Of a stretch of 49,725 nucleotides of DNA, positions 19,530 through 28,117 are shown piece by piece. A program made the position numbers and the translations under genes. The stretch comes from Bifidobacterium mongoliense DSM 21395 (GTDB taxonomy: Bacteria; Actinomycetota; Actinomycetes; Actinomycetales; Bifidobacteriaceae). Below the pieces are notes generated by a model. That model searched no databases, was not told where the DNA came from, and saw only the letters and a list, made by a program, of their open reading frames with translations. The stretch lies in contig NZ_JGZE01000021.1 of NCBI RefSeq assembly GCF_000741285.1, positions 51 through 49,775 of the forward strand. The letters are read 5' to 3'. The first letter of the stretch is position 1; each line of letters starts with the position of its first letter.

Positions 19530-21050
19530 GTGGCTGTGTCCAAACTTGATGAAGTCGTCTCTCTCGCCAAACGCCGCGGATTCGTGTTCCCCGCCGGCGA
19601 GATTTACGGAGGAACCCGTTCCGCATGGGACTACGGTCCGCTGGGTGTCGCGCTGAAGGACAACATCAAGCGCGAATGGTGGCGCTCCATGGTCGTCACC
19701 CGCGGCGACGTCGTGGGGGTGGACACCTCCATCATCCTGCCGTCCGAAGTGTGGGTGGCCTCCGGTCATGTCAACGTCTTCAACGATCCTCTGATCGAAT
19801 GCCTCAACTGCCATAAGCGCCAGCGCTCGGACAAACTCGAGGAGTCCTACGCCGAGAAGCACGGCGACGTCATGCCCGCGAACGGGCTCAAGGACATCGT
19901 CTGCCCGTTCTGTGGCACGCGCGGCAACTGGACCGAGCCCCGCGACTTCAACATGATGCTCAAGACCTCGCTCGGCCCGGTCGAGGACGAGCATTCGCTG
20001 CACTACCTGCGCCCGGAGACCGCCCAGGGCATCTTCGTGGACTTCAAGAACGTCATGACCTCCTCGCGGTCCAAGCCGCCGTTCGGCATCGCGAACATGG
20101 GCAAGTCCTTCCGCAATGAGATCACGCCCGGCAACTTCATCTTCCGCACCCGAGAGTTCGAGCAGATGGAGATGGAGTTCTTCGTCACGCCCGGCACCGA
20201 CGAGGCCTGGCATCAGTACTGGATCGACACGCGCACCCGCTGGTACACCGATCTGGGCATCGATCCGCAGAACCTGCGCCACTACGAGCATCCCAAGGAG
20301 AAGCTCTCGCACTATTCCAAGCGCACGGTCGACATCGAGTACAAATTCGGCTTCCAGGGCTCCGATTGGGGCGAGCTCGAGGGCGTCGCGAACCGTACGG
20401 ATTACGATCTGTCGGCCCACGCCGAGCATTCCGGCGAGGATTTGAGCTACTTCAACCAGGGAACCGGCGAGAAGTATGTTCCCTACGTCATCGAGCCGGC
20501 CGCTGGTCTGACCAGGTCGCTCATGGCCTTCCTCGTGGACGCGTACGACGTCGACGAGGCTCCGAACACGAAGGGCGGCGTCGACAAGCGCACCGTCCTG
20601 CGTCTCGATCCGCGCCTGGCCCCCGTCAAGGCCGCCGTCCTGCCGCTGAGCAAGAAGCCCGCGCTGCAGGGCATCGCCCATGATCTGGCCGCCGAGCTGC
20701 GTCAGCACGACTGGATGATCGACTACGACGAGTCCGGCGCCATCGGACGTCGCTACCGTCGTGAGGATGAGATCGGCACGCCACTGTGCGTGACCGTCGA
20801 TTTCGACACCATCGACGACCATGCGGTGACCATCCGTTCGCGCGACACCATGCAGCAGGAGCGCGTGGCGCTCGACAAGGTCGCGGACTATGTGGCCGAA
20901 CGCATCCAGGAGCGTCGTGTGCGCTACCCGGAGGGGCCGATCGAACTGGTCGGCACCGCGGCGGCCGATGGCGGCGTCGATGTGGCGAAGGAGTCCGGCG
21001 TGGACGAGAGCGCCCCGGTCAAGGTCGCCCAGGCCGGCGGACTGTACTGA
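19530..21050 (+). CDS. glyS: Glycyl-tRNA synthetase
   Basis: 506 residues. Homodimeric (eukaryote/archaea-like) class II glycyl-tRNA synthetase, charging tRNA-Gly in the cytoplasm. Class II motif 2 is visible in [23 protein letters not shown], motif 3 in [14 protein letters not shown], and a Cys pair pattern (C-x2-C ... C-x2-C) in the insertion [16 protein letters not shown]. The C-terminal anticodon-binding domain starts near residue 370 ([14 protein letters not shown]). The start is GTG 19530 with AGAAGG just upstream. Divergent from the thiamine operon; a transcript with dusB is plausible, since the gap is only 21 bases. Confidence 0.96.
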   Translation: MAVSKLDEVVSLAKRRGFVFPAGEIYGGTRSAWDYGPLGVALKDNIKREWWRSMVVTRGDVVGVDTSIILPSEVWVASGHVNVFNDPLIECLNCHKRQRSDKLEESYAEKHGDVMPANGLKDIVCPFCGTRGNWTEPRDFNMMLKTSLGPVEDEHSLHYLRPETAQGIFVDFKNVMTSSRSKPPFGIANMGKSFRNEITPGNFIFRTREFEQMEMEFFVTPGTDEAWHQYWIDTRTRWYTDLGIDPQNLRHYEHPKEKLSHYSKRTVDIEYKFGFQGSDWGELEGVANRTDYDLSAHAEHSGEDLSYFNQGTGEKYVPYVIEPAAGLTRSLMAFLVDAYDVDEAPNTKGGVDKRTVLRLDPRLAPVKAAVLPLSKKPALQGIAHDLAAELRQHDWMIDYDESGAIGRRYRREDEIGTPLCVTVDFDTIDDHAVTIRSRDTMQQERVALDKVADYVAERIQERRVRYPEGPIELVGTAAADGGVDVAKESGVDESAPVKVAQAGGLY

Positions 21051-21071
21051 GGGACGCCGAGGAGTTTTACG

Positions 21072-22355
21072 ATGACCACCATGCAGACGCAGACGATTCG
21101 GTCGGTGGATAGGCCGGACGCCGCGGTGCCCGAGGGGCGGGGCTTGGATCCCCGGTCGCAGGCCGCGGAGGTACGGCGCGAGGAGCCGGGTGCGGTTCGA
21201 CCTGTTCCCGCGATCGCGCCGATCGATCTGGGTCCCGTGCATGTGGCCACGCCGGTCGTGCTCTCGCCGATGGCGGGCGTCACGAACTGGCCGTTCCGCG
21301 TGCTGTGCGAATCGTACGGTCCCGACGGGCTGTACGTGGCCGAGATGATCACCGCACGCGCCTTGGTCGGCCGCAATCCCAAGGCGTTCCGTCTGTGTCG
21401 GTTCGCGCCGGGGGAGCGGGTGCGTTCCCTGCAGTTGTACGGGGTGAACCCCGCCATCGTCGAGCAGGCCGCGCAGATGGTCGTCGACGGTCATATGGCC
21501 GATCACGTCGATCTGAACTTCGGTTGCCCGGTGCCCAAGGTGACCCGCCGCGGCGGTGGATCGGCCATGCCGTGGAAACTCGATCTTTTCCGCGATCTCG
21601 TCTCCCGCGTGGTTGGTGTGTGCCGCCCGGCGGGCATACCGGTGACCGCTAAGATCCGCGTGGGCATCGACCACGACCATGAGACCTTCCTCGATGCGGG
21701 CCGCATTGCGCAGGATGCAGGCTGCGCGGCGGTGACGCTGCACGCCAGGACCACCGCGGAGTATTACGGTGGGCATTCCGACTGGGAACGCATCGCGCAA
21801 CTGGTGGACGAACTCGATATCCCCGTGATCGGCAACGGCGACATCTGGGGGGCGCAGGATGCCCTGGAGATGGTGCGCGAGACGCATTGCGCCGGCGTCG
21901 CCATCGGCCGCGGGTGCCAGGGTCGTCCGTGGCTCTTCTCCGACATCAAGCACGCCTTCGCCGGGGACGACACGAGGCTGGACCCCGATTTGGGACAGGT
22001 CTCTCAGATCATCATGCGGCATGCGAGGATGCTGGTCGAGTTCTTCGACGGCGACGAGCGGATGGCCGTGCATGACATGCGCAAGCACATCGCCTGGTAT
22101 CTCAAGGGATTCCCGGTCGGCGGGTCGACCCGCAAGGCCTTCATGGAATGCGAGGGGCTCGATGACATGCAGCGCGAGCTCAACCGGCTCGATCCCGAAC
22201 TGCGTTTGCCCGAACGACTGCACGATGCGCCGCGTGGTCGTGTTCGCTATGCGAAAAAAGTTCATCTGCCTTACGGATGGCTCGATTCGCGTTCCACGAC
22301 GCACGAACAGCGTGAGACGTTGTTCGGCGATGACCCGATGGATGCCGGGTACTGA
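21072..22355 (+). CDS. dusB: tRNA-dihydrouridine synthase
   Basis: 427 residues. FMN-dependent reduction of uridine to dihydrouridine in the tRNA D-loop. The TIM barrel begins at about residue 60 (VVLSPMAGVTNWPFR). The catalytic cysteine is Cys152 in DLNFGCPVPKVTRRGGGSA, and FMN/phosphate contacts are in VIGNGDIWG and GVAIGRGCQGRPWLF. An N-terminal extension of about 50 residues is low complexity. Start ATG 21072 follows GAGGAG. DusB is the usual name for this actinobacterial class; the exact uridine position modified cannot be read from sequence. Confidence 0.92.
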   Translation: MTTMQTQTIRSVDRPDAAVPEGRGLDPRSQAAEVRREEPGAVRPVPAIAPIDLGPVHVATPVVLSPMAGVTNWPFRVLCESYGPDGLYVAEMITARALVGRNPKAFRLCRFAPGERVRSLQLYGVNPAIVEQAAQMVVDGHMADHVDLNFGCPVPKVTRRGGGSAMPWKLDLFRDLVSRVVGVCRPAGIPVTAKIRVGIDHDHETFLDAGRIAQDAGCAAVTLHARTTAEYYGGHSDWERIAQLVDELDIPVIGNGDIWGAQDALEMVRETHCAGVAIGRGCQGRPWLFSDIKHAFAGDDTRLDPDLGQVSQIIMRHARMLVEFFDGDERMAVHDMRKHIAWYLKGFPVGGSTRKAFMECEGLDDMQRELNRLDPELRLPERLHDAPRGRVRYAKKVHLPYGWLDSRSTTHEQRETLFGDDPMDAGY

Positions 22356-22481
22356 TCGTGTCGGTACGGGACCGTGATGTCGGGAAAACACGACGAAGGC
22401 GTGATACACGCCGGACGAAAACGACCATCAGGCCGTAATTCTGCGATAGAGTAAGCCGTAACCGTGAAATGACAGGAGACT

Positions 22482-23675
22482 ATGGTGAGCGAGATTGCCC
22501 AGACTGACAATTTCAACGACAAGACCAATATCAAGGTAGTCGGTGTCGGTGGAGCCGGCGGCAATGCCGTCAATCGCATGATTGCCGAAGGTCTGCAGAA
22601 CGTTGAATTCGTAGCGGTCAATACCGATGCGAAGGATTTGCTGAGATCCGATGCGGACGTCAAGATCTCCCTCAACGACCAGTCGAGCCGTGGTCTGGGC
22701 GCCGGAGCCGACCCCGAAAAGGGCGCCAAGGCGGCGCAGGACCATCAGTCCGACATCGAGGAGGCCGTCAAGGGCGCGGACATGGTGTTCGTCACCTGCG
22801 GCCAGGGTGGCGGCACCGGAACGGGTGCGAGCCCCATCGTGGCTCGGGCCGCTCATCAGCAGGGCGCCCTGACCATCGCCGTGGTCACCCGGCCGTTCTC
22901 CTTCGAGGGGCCCCAGCGTGCCTCGTCGGCGAAGCTCGGCATCGAGAACCTGCGCAAGGAAGTCGATGCGCTCATCGTCATTCCGAACGATCGCCTGCTT
23001 GAGCTCTCCGATCGCACGATCGGCATCGTCGATGCCTTCAAGACCGCCGACACCGCATTGCTCGCCGGCGTGCAGGGCATCACCGACCTCATCACGATGA
23101 ACTCGTATATCCACGTCGACTTCCAGGACATCACCGCCGTGTTGCGCGGCGCGGGCACCGCGCTGTTCGGCATCGGCTCCGCCCGGGGCGAGGATCGTGC
23201 GACCCAGGCCGCCGAGATCGCCATCAGCTCGCCGTTGCTCGAGGAGAGCATCGAGGGGGCCCATGGCGCGCTGATCAACATCGCCGGACCGACCGACCTC
23301 AAATTGCAGGAGGCTTCGGCGGCCACCGAGCTGGTGCGCAAGGCCATCCATCCCGAAGCCCAGATCATTTGGGGTCTGGCTCTCGACGATGCCTACGGCG
23401 ACGAAGTGCGGGTCACCGTCATCGCGGCAGGATTCGACGCCAATTCGAAGAAGACCGGTGCTGCGGACGCCCCCGTCGCCGATGCCGCTCCTGCGACGGC
23501 TGCCCCCGAAGCCAAGGAGGACGCCCCCGAGGTGGCCCCGTTGGTCCAGCCGGCCCCCGACTTCACGCCGGGCGCCGATGATGCGGCCTCGCAGTCGCTC
23601 GATGAGACCGGCGAGCACGAAGTGCTGCCGCCCAACGATCCAGGGGATCTCGACATTCCCGATTTCCTGCGTTGA
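22482..23675 (+). CDS. ftsZ: Cell division protein FtsZ
   Basis: 397 residues, tubulin-like GTPase forming the Z-ring. GTP-binding signature GGGTGTG is present, with the T7 loop NSYIHVDFQDITAVL (catalytic Asp). The globular core ends near residue 318, followed by an Ala/Pro/Glu-rich linker and the conserved C-terminal peptide DLDIPDFLR, the docking site for SepF. ATG 22482 is only three bases from AGGAG; the in-frame GTG 22485 would have better spacing, so the start may be one codon later. First gene of a compact division cluster. Confidence 0.97.
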   Translation: MVSEIAQTDNFNDKTNIKVVGVGGAGGNAVNRMIAEGLQNVEFVAVNTDAKDLLRSDADVKISLNDQSSRGLGAGADPEKGAKAAQDHQSDIEEAVKGADMVFVTCGQGGGTGTGASPIVARAAHQQGALTIAVVTRPFSFEGPQRASSAKLGIENLRKEVDALIVIPNDRLLELSDRTIGIVDAFKTADTALLAGVQGITDLITMNSYIHVDFQDITAVLRGAGTALFGIGSARGEDRATQAAEIAISSPLLEESIEGAHGALINIAGPTDLKLQEASAATELVRKAIHPEAQIIWGLALDDAYGDEVRVTVIAAGFDANSKKTGAADAPVADAAPATAAPEAKEDAPEVAPLVQPAPDFTPGADDAASQSLDETGEHEVLPPNDPGDLDIPDFLR

Positions 23676-23701
23676 TGCGTCGCTGAGCGAAAGGAACTCC
23701 T

Positions 23702-24175
23702 ATGGCAGGGTTTATGAAGAACGCGATGTCCTATCTGGGCATGTCCGATGTCGTCGACGAGGACGCGGAGATGGGCGATGAGGCGGGCGAGACGTCGACC
23801 TCGTTCGACTCCGACCACACGGTCACCCCGATGGCCGCCGCTTCGGGCAGCACCCCGTCGTCGAGCGCGCCTCGGGAATCGACGCCGTTCCCGAATCGCA
23901 TCAGCCGGATCACCACCATTCATCCCAAGTCCTATGAGGACGCCCAACTCGTCGGGCGGGCGATACGTGACGGCGTTCCCGTCGTGCTGAACCTCACCGG
24001 GGTCTCGGAGGCCGTCGCCTATCGAATCGTCGACTTCTCCGCCGGCGTGGTCTTCGGCGTACGTGGGTCGATCGAGCGCGTCACGCCCCGGGTGTTCCTC
24101 CTGAGCCCCGCACAGGTCAACATCAAGATCGAGGAGCCGCCGGCCGCCGACAGCGCCCGCGACTTGTTCTCCTAA
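23702..24175 (+). CDS. sepF: Cell division protein SepF
   Basis: 157 residues. SepF tethers FtsZ to the membrane in organisms lacking FtsA. The N-terminal amphipathic helix (AGFMKNAMSYLGM) is followed by an acidic linker and the DUF552 core (RITTIHPKSYEDAQLVGRAI, GVPVVLNLTGV, RIVDFSAGVVFGVRGSIERV). AAAGGAA precedes ATG 23702. Its location directly after ftsZ is the standard actinobacterial arrangement. Confidence 0.95.
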   Translation: MAGFMKNAMSYLGMSDVVDEDAEMGDEAGETSTSFDSDHTVTPMAAASGSTPSSSAPRESTPFPNRISRITTIHPKSYEDAQLVGRAIRDGVPVVLNLTGVSEAVAYRIVDFSAGVVFGVRGSIERVTPRVFLLSPAQVNIKIEEPPAADSARDLFS

Positions 24176-24209
24176 AGCCCATCGCCCGCACGGCTGATAC
24201 TCTGGTCCC

Positions 24210-24491
24210 ATGCTGCTTCTGATTCTCATGCGCGTCCTCGATTGGGCGATCAACGTCTATATCACCGTGCTGTTCATCCGTATGATTCTGGATTGGGTCG
24301 CCGTGCTGGCTCCGCGTTGGTATCCCCGCGGCATCGTCGTCGCCCTGATCAACGTCGTCTACCGGATCACCGATCCGCCGCTGCGTTGGCTGCGACGGTT
24401 CATCCCCCCGCTGCGCATGGGGCCGGTCGCCTTCGACCTGAGTTTCATCGTGCTGTATTTCGCCCTGATCATGCTCCAGGTCATCATCTGA
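24210..24491 (+). CDS. YggT family membrane protein
   Basis: 93 residues with two membrane segments and the YggT signature FIRMILDWVAVL...YRITDPPLRWLRRFIPPLRMGPVAFDLS. Family function is not settled; in many bacteria the gene sits between sepF and divIVA, as here, implying a link to division or envelope growth. There is no Shine-Dalgarno. GATACT at 24196-24201 lies eight bases before ATG 24210, so a leaderless transcript is possible. Confidence 0.9.
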   Translation: MLLLILMRVLDWAINVYITVLFIRMILDWVAVLAPRWYPRGIVVALINVVYRITDPPLRWLRRFIPPLRMGPVAFDLSFIVLYFALIMLQVII

Positions 24492-24621
24492 AATCCGCTC
24501 CGCCGCGGACTTGACATGTGTCTCAGGCGTTCCCTGATGCATGAATGCGGCGGGTCCGTGCTAGCATCGAAGCTGATATGTACACATTGTGGCTTGATGC
24601 CCAAAGCGAGGTGTAAGATTT

Positions 24622-26010
24622 ATGGCTCTGTTGACGCCTAAGGATATCAGGGAGCATACCTTCCAGACGGTCCGTTTCAAAGAGGGGTATGACGTCGATG
24701 AGGTCGACGATTTCCTCGACCAGGTAACCGAAACCGTCGAAGCTCTCGGCAAGCAGGCCGTGCAGGGCGGTGGCCAGGCCACCCAGTCCCTCGGGCCCGA
24801 TGTCGCCAACCTCAACACCAAGATTTCGGATTTGAGCAAGCAGGTCCAGACGCTGCAGGGTGAGAACGAGACGTTGCGTTCCGCCGCCTCCACCAAGGAA
24901 GGCCAGGCCGCGCAGGTCGCCGCCTCCAAGCTCAGCGAGGCCGAGGAAAGCAACCGTGCGCTCTCCTCGCAGAACCAGCAGCTCAAGGATCAGATCGATC
25001 GCCTGTCCAAGCAGATCGACGAGCTCACCGCACAGGCCGCTTCCGCGGCAGGTAGCGAGGAGCTGGGCCAGAAGCTCACCGCCGCGCAGCATGAGCGTGA
25101 TGAATTCCGCAGCAACAACGATGCGCTGAACCGTGAGGTCGCCGCCTACAAGGATCAGCTGGCCAAGTCCAAGCAGCAGATCGCCGCCACGCAGCAGCAG
25201 GTGGCTTCCCTCCAGCAGCAGGTCGGCAATGCCCAGCAGGCGTCGCAGCAGTTGCAGGAGACGACCCGTCAGCTCAAGGAGTCGCAGCAGCGCGAAGAGC
25301 AGCTGCGCGCCCAGGTGGCCAAGGTCGAGCCGAACACCGAGACCGGCAGCTTGCAGAAGATCGCCGGAGCAGCGGCGAGCGGTAACAGCGAACCCGAGCG
25401 CGCCACGGCGATGCTCACGTTGGCCATGCAGCTGCACGACCAGTATGTCGACAAGGGCAAGGCCAAGGCCCGCGAGATCACCGAAGCCAGCCAGAACAAG
25501 TACGAGGAGCTCGTCTCCCAGGCCAACGAGTATTCCAAGCGCACCCGCACCGAATCCGATGACTACTCCAAGCAGACCCGCAGCGAGGCCGACGCCTATT
25601 CCGACAAGACGCGCGCCCAGGCCGACGCCTACTCCGACAAGACCCGTTCGGACGCCGATGCCTACATGCAGAAGACGCATGCGGACGCCGATCAGTATTC
25701 GGTGAACACGCATCAGGATGCCGACGATTACCTGAAGACCAAGCACACCGAGGGCGATGCCTACGAGGCCGAGGTGCAGAAGCGCGCCAGCGAGTACGAC
25801 ACCAAGACCCGCACCGCCGCCGAGACCTATGCACAGCAGGTCCGCGACAACCTGGAGAAGCAGTCGAAGGTGATCGAGGGCAACATCAAGGGGCTCAAGC
25901 AGTTCGAGAACGAGTACCGTTCGAAGCTCACCGACTTCCTCGGTCAGCTGGTCAACCAGGTCTCCGACTCCGACAACTACGGCAAGATGGATCATCAGTC
26001 GAAGGACTGA
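24622..26010 (+). CDS. DivIVA/Wag31 polar growth scaffold
   Basis: 462 residues. The N-terminal DivIVA lipid-binding domain is intact (LTPKDIREHTFQTVRFKEGYDVDEVDDFLDQV). A Gln-rich coiled coil spans roughly residues 60-245. Residues 304-413 are ten consecutive 11-residue repeats, each beginning with Tyr (for example YSDKTRSDADA), predicting a right-handed coiled coil. The protein should mark the poles and organise wall synthesis. GAGGTG precedes ATG 24622. A consensus -35 TTGACA is at 24511 but lacks a good -10. Longer than mycobacterial Wag31 because of the repeats. Confidence 0.93.
   Translation: MALLTPKDIREHTFQTVRFKEGYDVDEVDDFLDQVTETVEALGKQAVQGGGQATQSLGPDVANLNTKISDLSKQVQTLQGENETLRSAASTKEGQAAQVAASKLSEAEESNRALSSQNQQLKDQIDRLSKQIDELTAQAASAAGSEELGQKLTAAQHERDEFRSNNDALNREVAAYKDQLAKSKQQIAATQQQVASLQQQVGNAQQASQQLQETTRQLKESQQREEQLRAQVAKVEPNTETGSLQKIAGAAASGNSEPERATAMLTLAMQLHDQYVDKGKAKAREITEASQNKYEELVSQANEYSKRTRTESDDYSKQTRSEADAYSDKTRAQADAYSDKTRSDADAYMQKTHADADQYSVNTHQDADDYLKTKHTEGDAYEAEVQKRASEYDTKTRTAAETYAQQVRDNLEKQSKVIEGNIKGLKQFENEYRSKLTDFLGQLVNQVSDSDNYGKMDHQSKD
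25531..25860 (+). repeat. Ten 33-bp (11-residue) repeats in divIVA
   Basis: Exactly 330 bases code for ten units aligned on Tyr, with consensus Y-S-x-K-T-R-x-x-A-D-A. Units 2-6 are the most alike; units 7-10 are degenerate. Confidence 0.85.
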
Positions 26011-26028
26011 CGACCGAATCTGCAGCGT

Positions 26029-26580
26029 ATGAACACCATGATTTCAGGACGGCCGCGCATTCGCGTGGCCGTCTTCGTATGTCTTGCGGCGTTGGCCTTG
26101 GCACTCGACCGCATCACCAAGATCTGGGCGCTCGGCGCCCTCGCCGACGCCAGAACGATCCGGATCATTCCGGGGTTGCTGTCGCTGACACTGATCCACA
26201 ATCCGGGAGCATCGCTCGGTTTCGGATCGTCCATGACCTGGCTGATATCGGTCTTGGCCATCGCCGCCGCCGTGGTTCTGGTCGGCCTGGTCTGGCGCAC
26301 CGACTCGATGCGGTGGACGATGGCCTTCGCCCTTGCGTTCGCCGGCGCGGTGGGTAACCTCATCGATCGGATCATCTACGCCCATGGTCTGCTCGATGGT
26401 CGCGTCGTCGACTTCCTCAACTACGGATGGTCGATCGGGAATGTCGCCGACATCTGGCTGGCCATCGCGGGCATCGCAATCGTGCTGCTCGTCATGGCGG
26501 GGGAGCCGTTGCGTCATCCCGCCGCCGGCCATGGGTCAGTGGACGGCGATACCCCGGCGAAGGACGTGGATCAGGCATGA
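26029..26580 (+). CDS. lspA: Lipoprotein signal peptidase II
   Basis: 183 residues with four membrane helices. LspA is the aspartyl protease that cleaves lipoprotein signal peptides before the lipidated cysteine; a client is encoded at 5204. Conserved segments: LDRITKIWAL, HNPGASLGF, GNLIDRI, and the catalytic aspartates at about 128 (VVDFL) and 141 (NVADIW). The C-terminal tail is hydrophilic. Its stop overlaps the next start (ATGA), indicating translational coupling. Confidence 0.95.
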   Translation: MNTMISGRPRIRVAVFVCLAALALALDRITKIWALGALADARTIRIIPGLLSLTLIHNPGASLGFGSSMTWLISVLAIAAAVVLVGLVWRTDSMRWTMAFALAFAGAVGNLIDRIIYAHGLLDGRVVDFLNYGWSIGNVADIWLAIAGIAIVLLVMAGEPLRHPAAGHGSVDGDTPAKDVDQA

Positions 26581-27509
26581 GCCATGTCGTTCCCGCTCCC
26601 GACGCGCTCGTCGGTCGTCGTTTCGATGTCGCCGTGGCGAAGATGCTTGGCGTCTCACGCGCCCATGCGACGGAACTGATCGAGACCAGGCAGGCATCGA
26701 TACTGGGCCGGCCCACGCATAAAGCATCCACGTTGTGCGCCGGGGACACGGTCGAATTCGATCTGGTCCGCCAACACCTCGTCCCCGAGCCCATCGCCGA
26801 GGATATGGCGGTGGTGTACGAGGACGACGACATCGTGGTCGTCGACAAACCGGTCGGCGTGGCGGCGCACGCCTCGGTGGGATGGACCGGCCCCACGGTG
26901 CTCGGCAGCCTGCTTGACCGCGGTGTGCACATCACCTCCTACGGCGCTCCGGGCCGACAGGGCATCGTCAGCCGGCTCGACGTCGGGACCAGCGGTCTCA
27001 TGCTGGTGTGCAAGTCGGAGCGCGCGTATACCGAGATGCGTCGGCAGTTCGCCCAGCACGAGGTCGTGAAGACCTATCACGCGTTGGTGCAGGGGAACCT
27101 GCATGAGGACCGGGCCACGATCGACGCCCCGATCGGACGCGCGAAGGTCTCCGATTTCCGGTTCACCATCACCCCCGACGGCAAGCCCGCGGTCACCCAC
27201 TGGGATGTGCTTGAGCGGTTCGGCGAGGCCACCCTGGTCTCCGTGAACCTCGAGACCGGGCGCACCCACCAGATACGCGTGCATTTCTCCTCCATCGGCC
27301 ATCCGCTCGTCGGCGACGGCATGTACGGCGCCAATCCCGTACTCACCGCGCAGTGCGGGTTGACCAGGCAATGGCTGCATGCGATGCGCCTTGAATTCCG
27401 TCATCCCGGCACACACGTCTGGACGACCGTGTCATCCTCCTATCCCGCCGACCTCGCCGCGGCGCTCACGGTCATGCGGCAGCACGCCGATCGACGCGTC
27501 GGCGACTGA
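26577..27509 (+). CDS. RluA/RluD-family pseudouridine synthase
   Basis: 310 residues. An S4-like RNA-binding domain occupies the first ~80 residues (GRRFDVAVAKMLGVSRAHATELIE), then the catalytic domain with the essential aspartate in GIVSRLDVGTSGLMLV, followed by KTYHALVQG and GRTHQIRVHFSSIGHPLVGD. It isomerises uridine in rRNA, probably 23S as in RluD, but the exact target is inferred. ATG 26577 overlaps the lspA stop by four bases. The lspA-pseudouridine synthase pair is widely conserved. Confidence 0.92.
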   Translation: MSHVVPAPDALVGRRFDVAVAKMLGVSRAHATELIETRQASILGRPTHKASTLCAGDTVEFDLVRQHLVPEPIAEDMAVVYEDDDIVVVDKPVGVAAHASVGWTGPTVLGSLLDRGVHITSYGAPGRQGIVSRLDVGTSGLMLVCKSERAYTEMRRQFAQHEVVKTYHALVQGNLHEDRATIDAPIGRAKVSDFRFTITPDGKPAVTHWDVLERFGEATLVSVNLETGRTHQIRVHFSSIGHPLVGDGMYGANPVLTAQCGLTRQWLHAMRLEFRHPGTHVWTTVSSSYPADLAAALTVMRQHADRRVGD

Positions 27510-27521
27510 GCCCGAACTTTC

Positions 27522-27539
27522 GCGCACGGACCCGTGTGC
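27522..27539. terminator. Possible hairpin in 30-bp convergent gap
   Basis: GCGCACG-GACC-CGTGTGC, a 7-bp stem with one G-U pair, fills most of the gap between two convergent genes. No U tract on either side, so terminator activity is uncertain. Confidence 0.3.
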
Positions 27540-27911
27540 TCAGCCCGGCCACAGCCTCAGCATGAGGGCGACGATCGTGGCCAACGCCAGCAGGACCGAC
27601 GTCACCAGGCTGATCAAATGTTCGGTGCGCTTCACCGAAGACGTATCGGCGCTCGTGACCCGGGCGATCCCCACTGACCCCAGCACCAGTGCCGTCACGC
27701 CACCAATCGCCTGGATCGGCAATCCCACGAGCATCGCGATGAGCACCAGGGCGTCACTCGGATGGTATGCCCCACGCACCAGATGGAGATCCGCCCACCA
27801 GACGCCCATGGCGATGAGAGCCGAACACACGGCGATCGCCAGGGAGACGGCAGGCAGCGCACGCCACATGTGCGATCTGCCTGGTCGGTCTTCTCTCGAT
27901 TGTGATGGCAT
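27540..27911 (-). CDS. Small membrane protein, function unknown
   Basis: 123 residues with three predicted membrane helices (ALPAVSLAIAVCSALIAMGVWWA; ALVLIAMLVGLPIQAIGGVTALVLG; LISLVTSVLLALATIVALML) and a charged N-terminus. Start ATG 27911 follows GGGAGG; an upstream in-frame start at 27974 has no such site. No catalytic motif and no family recognised. It lies on the opposite strand between the pseudouridine synthase and dnaE. Confidence 0.7.
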   Translation of the reverse strand: MPSQSREDRPGRSHMWRALPAVSLAIAVCSALIAMGVWWADLHLVRGAYHPSDALVLIAMLVGLPIQAIGGVTALVLGSVGIARVTSADTSSVKRTEHLISLVTSVLLALATIVALMLRLWPG

Positions 27912-28014
27912 GGCGAACCTCCCTTCCCTGGCCGTGGGGATATCGTCGCCGATGTGTCGTCGCCACGGTGTCATTTCCGGCCGTTGTGGTCGAAGGCATG
28001 GGGGTGATGCGATA

Positions 28015-28058
28015 GGCCCGGGCGTGTCGGCAACCGTCCGCCAACGGCACGCCGGGCC
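28015..28058 (+). other. Hairpin upstream of dnaE
   Basis: GGCCCGgGCGTG and CACGCCGGGCC form an 11-bp stem with one bulged G, and an inner CCGT/ACGG stem is possible. It sits 60-100 bases before dnaE in the divergent intergenic region. Role unknown. Confidence 0.4.
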
Positions 28059-28117
28059 CGCCCATGAGCGGCGGCGATGACGCCTCGAAGTCAGATTCCG
28101 GCGCTATCGTGGTCCCC

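Noticed and set aside
19341..22409. 1022-codon minus-strand frame opposite glyS and dusB
   Set aside because: Spans two clearly coding plus-strand genes and shows no motifs; produced by codon bias.
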